From NCBI GenBank assembly GCA_038147195.1, contig JAYQTB010000001.1, positions 1 through 19,840 of the forward strand: a stretch of DNA of 19,840 nucleotides, given 5' to 3'. A program made the position numbers and the translations under genes. The notes under the pieces are model-generated. The model worked only from the letters and a program-made list of their open reading frames with translations. It had not been told where the DNA came from and searched no databases. Within the stretch, counting starts at the first letter, position 1. The number at the start of each line of letters is the position of its first letter. Origin of the DNA: Eutrophocola salsuginis. GTDB taxonomy: Bacteria > Pseudomonadota > Gammaproteobacteria > Pseudomonadales > Pseudohongiellaceae. Of the stretch, positions 17,645 to 19,840 are shown one piece after another.

Positions 17645-18422
17645 ACGCCCGATTGGCGTCTTCGATTCCGGTGTCGGCGGTTTATCCATACTCGCCCGCA
17701 TTCACCAGTTGCTCCCCAACGAGTCCCTACTGTACGTCGCAGACTCCAAGAATGCCCCCTACGGACCCAAGGGCGATGCCTTCATCCTTGAGCGCAGCCG
17801 CGCTATCGTTGACTTCTTCATCACCAAAGAAGTAAAGGCCGTCGTCGTCGCCTGCAATACCGCCACTGCCGCCGCGGTGAAACAGTTGCGCGCGGAATAC
17901 ACCTTGCCCATCATCGGCATGGAGCCGGCCATCAAGCCCGCCGCCGAGAAGAGCAAGACCGGCATTATTGGTGTGCTGGCCACCGAAGGCACCTTGGCTA
18001 GCGACAAGTTTGTCCAACTGAAGAACCGTTTCGTCGAAAAGGTCGAGATCATCATGCAACCCTGTCCCGGGTTGGTCGAGGAGATCGAGAAGCTCGACCC
18101 CGACGAGGGCGTGATTGAGAGCCTGCTGCGAAAATACATACCACCGCTTTTGGTGAAAGGAGTCGACACGCTGGTCCTGGGGTGCACACATTATAGCTAT
18201 ATCGAAAACCAGATTAAGGCGATCGTGGCGGAATCAGTAGCGGTTATTGATACGGATGATGCTGTAGCGCGACGACTGGCCAGCGTGCTCGAGAAGATAG
18301 AGTTACTGAATGAGTTGGATGTCGGAAAGATAGCGTTTTATTCAAGTGGCAATCCGCTCCATCAGGGCAAGCTGATTACCCGGTGGTGGGGTAAAGATGT
18401 CGTTGTCGAAAAGTTCGAATGA
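17634..18422 (+). CDS. murI: murI: glutamate racemase
   Basis: Interconverts L- and D-glutamate for peptidoglycan synthesis in the cytoplasm. The 262-residue product is intact. The N-terminal motif is IGVFDSGVGGLSIL (residues 7-20, with Asp11 and Ser12). NAPYGPKG follows, then the first catalytic cysteine in VVACNTATAAAV (Cys74) and the second in LVLGCTHYSYI (Cys184, followed by His186). The length is normal for the family. The ATG at 17634 (MSSERPIGVFD) is preferred because homology starts right after it, although its ribosome binding site is weak and three out-of-frame ATGs lie just upstream. It is transcribed away from miaA. No other peptidoglycan gene is in the window. Confidence 0.96.
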   Translation: MSSERPIGVFDSGVGGLSILARIHQLLPNESLLYVADSKNAPYGPKGDAFILERSRAIVDFFITKEVKAVVVACNTATAAAVKQLRAEYTLPIIGMEPAIKPAAEKSKTGIIGVLATEGTLASDKFVQLKNRFVEKVEIIMQPCPGLVEEIEKLDPDEGVIESLLRKYIPPLLVKGVDTLVLGCTHYSYIENQIKAIVAESVAVIDTDDAVARRLASVLEKIELLNELDVGKIAFYSSGNPLHQGKLITRWWGKDVVVEKFE

Positions 18423-18497
18423 ACACGGTCAGTCATCATAACTCCGCGTTAGACAATCAGTGTCAAAAGGCTTAAGACAGCTTGAATAATCCGCTCT

Positions 18498-18893
18498 ATG
18501 GATGTCATTGGGGAAAGGGATGCTTTGAAGCAAAAATTACCAGAATATGCGCTCATCGCCGAGCTCATCGGCGGCATCGTCTTTGTCGCTTTACTCATTT
18601 TTGCGGGCGTCCTGGTGCATCAAACTGCGGTGGAGACATCTTCGAATACCCGCAAGATCCAGGCGATGACTTACCAGAGCCTGACTGACAACATCATCAA
18701 TATAAACCGGGATTACCTGCAAAATCCGGACTACTTGAAAGCAATGCTGAAAGCCCAAGGGGGGGGGGTAGAAAACCTGACCGAAGAAGAACGGTTGCAC
18801 GCCATCACAACGTTTCGGTTCACTTTACGCGCCGCCGACAGGGCCTATTTGCATTACATGAAAGACTTTATTCGAAGCCAACGCTTTTTTTAA
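18498..18893 (+). CDS. Unrecognised single-span membrane protein, probably truncated
   Basis: A 131-residue product. One N-terminal membrane segment (about residues 19-42, with AELIGGIVFVALLIFAGVLV) is followed by a helical region with NTRKIQAMTYQSLTDNIINI and a C-terminal RAADRAYLHYMKDFIR. The layout, AELIGGI plus span plus a helical sensor-like tail, resembles a loose group of uncharacterised proteins found in marine gammaproteobacteria that are usually somewhat longer. The ATG at 18498 has no ribosome binding site; a TTG at 18525 with GGAAAGG six bases upstream is a good alternative. A run of ten G (18759-18768) lies within the gene. The stop falls in a T7A6 run, and removing one T would extend the frame to 19002. 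No function is assigned. Confidence 0.6.
   Translation: MDVIGERDALKQKLPEYALIAELIGGIVFVALLIFAGVLVHQTAVETSSNTRKIQAMTYQSLTDNIININRDYLQNPDYLKAMLKAQGGGVENLTEEERLHAITTFRFTLRAADRAYLHYMKDFIRSQRFF
18759..18768 (+). repeat. Ten-base poly-G tract inside a coding region
   Basis: Ten consecutive G encode part of AQGGGVEN in the membrane protein. Tracts of this length are prone to slippage in replication and also to sequencing error. A change of one base would end the protein early. Confidence 0.85.
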
Positions 18894-19345
18894 AAAATAC
18901 TTAAAAAAAGCAAAAAACGTGGTCATTACTGATGCTTCAGTATTGTTCCAGTTGGGCCTCATCTTACTTTTTATGGTGCGAGAAATATGGGAGATTTCGT
19001 GATTCTATCTAGGCCCGCTTCTTCTGAGGCTGTTTTATAAAAGTCTTTAAAAAGTAAAAAATAGGTGAATGATATCAGCGGTTTTCAAAAAATTGGATGC
19101 TACAACCCGGTTTCATAATACTGGTGTTATTAATGAAGAAGAAAGTTTACAAATCAGCCGAAAGAATGCTTTTGAATTTTTCAAGCTGGGAGTTTGATTA
19201 GAACGGAAGGCATGCATTAATTGTTAGCTCTTACTATTTATGTGCTTTCAAATTTCTTTAAATCACTGTACCGTTATCAATGAGCATTCGAAGTTCGAGT
19301 AGTAGTGTTTAAATATGAACCCTAACTAAATAGGAACTAACCAAA
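18894..19345. other. AT-rich stretch without a recognised gene
   Basis: About 450 bases, visibly richer in A and T than the rest of the window. The first 109 bases are open in the frame that a one-base T deletion at 18885-18891 would join to the upstream gene. A possible 42-codon ORF lies at 19069-19197. I see no tRNA, insertion-sequence end or CRISPR repeat. Confidence 0.6.
19069..19197 (+). CDS. Possible 42-residue small ORF
   Basis: Reads MISAVFKKLDATTRFHNTGV and continues INEEESLQISRKNAFEFFKL before TGA at 19195-19197. The residue mix is protein-like, with charged and amphipathic runs. The only upstream purine-rich motif (AGGT, 19063-19066) is too close for a normal ribosome binding site. 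No homologue is recognised, so it may be a chance frame or a remnant. Confidence 0.25.
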   Translation: MISAVFKKLDATTRFHNTGVINEEESLQISRKNAFEFFKLGV

Positions 19346-19663
19346 ATGAATGTAGATAAATTAGCACCAATATTAGCTGTACTTTTATCTTTAGCCTCTC
19401 TTTTTATAACTTCTGAATACATAGCAATAGCATTATTGCTTGTTGGCTTGATTCACGGTGGAATGAGTCCAGTAACTGACAGGGCAGCTCAGGCTATGGT
19501 ATATGCTGCGATTTTAGCTGTCCCTCTTATGGGTGACAGCGCTAGCCTAGTACCAATAGTTGGAGGCTATGTTAATAGTTTCCTAGATACTCTAACTGTT
19601 GCTATTGCAGGCTATGGTATTTCTACATTAGTGATGGATATTAAATCGAGGATAATGAGCTAA
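19346..19663 (+). CDS. Unrecognised small multi-span membrane protein
   Basis: A 105-residue, very hydrophobic protein with three or four probable membrane segments: about 6-22 (LAPILAVLLSLASLFIT), 24-40 (EYIAIALLLVGLIHGGM), 50-65 (MVYAAILAVPLMG) and 80-98 (DTLTVAIAGYGISTLVM). It ends with a basic DIKSRIMS. AGGA lies ten bases before the ATG, a slightly long spacing. An intrinsic terminator follows at 19686, so this is probably a monocistronic unit or the end of one. Codon use is AT-rich (GCT, TTA, ATA, GTA), unlike murI or the hfq cluster, which suggests foreign origin or weak expression selection. I do not recognise the family. Confidence 0.75.
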   Translation: MNVDKLAPILAVLLSLASLFITSEYIAIALLLVGLIHGGMSPVTDRAAQAMVYAAILAVPLMGDSASLVPIVGGYVNSFLDTLTVAIAGYGISTLVMDIKSRIMS

Positions 19664-19685
19664 CAATATAATCCATATCGATCGT

Positions 19686-19715
19686 AAGGGGCCGCTAATG
19701 TGGCCCCTTTTTTTT
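19686..19715 (+). terminator. Rho-independent terminator
   Basis: AAGGGGCC (19686-19693) pairs perfectly with GGCCCCTT (19702-19709) around an eight-base loop, and a run of eight T (19708-19715) follows. It lies 23 bases after the stop of the small membrane protein, on the same strand. Confidence 0.9.
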
Positions 19716-19840
19716 AAACGATAATTTTTTGGTTCCACGCGGATCTCTCTCTTTGCACCGTATGTCGCCAATGTGGCCCATACCTAAAAGCTGATCGGAC
19801 AGGTACCTTATTCCAGGCGCCATGATGATGGGGACTACCT

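Noticed and set aside
19695..19840. Minus-strand open frame entering from the right edge, ending with TAG at 19697-19695
   Set aside because: About 48 codons are open, but I recognise no family, no start is visible, and the end overlaps the terminator stem. Neighbouring sequence would be needed to judge it.
1..19840. tRNA, rRNA, CRISPR array, insertion sequence or prophage genes
   Set aside because: No cloverleaf-like segment, rRNA core, spaced direct-repeat array, transposase or phage structural motif was found by reading both strands.

Overview
The window reads as a chromosomal segment of a gammaproteobacterium. The strongest evidence is the minus-strand block miaA-hfq-hflX-hflK-hflC-DUF2065(yjeT-like)-hisZ-purA, a gene order typical of Gammaproteobacteria, with hisZ next to purA as in pseudomonads and relatives. 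A TonB-dependent receptor with a signal peptide confirms a Gram-negative envelope. I cannot name the genus.

Layout from left to right: (1) 1-3815, minus strand: a broken M42/M20-like metallopeptidase running off the left edge, then gcvP, whose N-terminal 40% is open while the rest is cut by many small indels. (2) 3847-4968, minus: gcvT, intact, just upstream of gcvP; gcvH is not in the window. (3) 5128-6431, plus: a two-gene unit of a carboxymuconolactone-decarboxylase-family protein and a 3-hydroxyisobutyrate-dehydrogenase-family oxidoreductase. (4) 6530-9037, plus: a TonB-dependent receptor with two frameshifts near its end. (5) 9034-17544, minus: one long gene train from miaA to purA, ending in a CDF-type cation transporter whose stop codon interlocks with the receptor's stop. 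(6) 17545-17633: the divergent miaA/murI spacer with four copies of an 8-bp repeat and a small upstream reading frame. (7) 17634-18422, plus: murI. (8) 18423-19840: AT-rich and sparsely coded, with two small unrecognised membrane proteins, one possible small ORF and a clear intrinsic terminator.

How the genes work together: gcvT and gcvP are two of the four glycine-cleavage components. The hfq cluster joins tRNA modification (MiaA), RNA-chaperone control (Hfq), ribosome rescue (HflX), the HflKC modulator of FtsH, and histidine and purine biosynthesis (HisZ, PurA). MurI supplies D-glutamate for peptidoglycan.

A striking general feature is the clustering of frameshifts in about 1-2,900, 8,550-11,800 and once at 14,525, while neighbouring genes are clean. 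Protein-level conservation persists between the indels, including in purA and gcvP, so uncorrected sequencing or assembly indels are the most likely cause, with real decay as the alternative. No rRNA, tRNA, CRISPR array, insertion sequence or phage gene was recognised.
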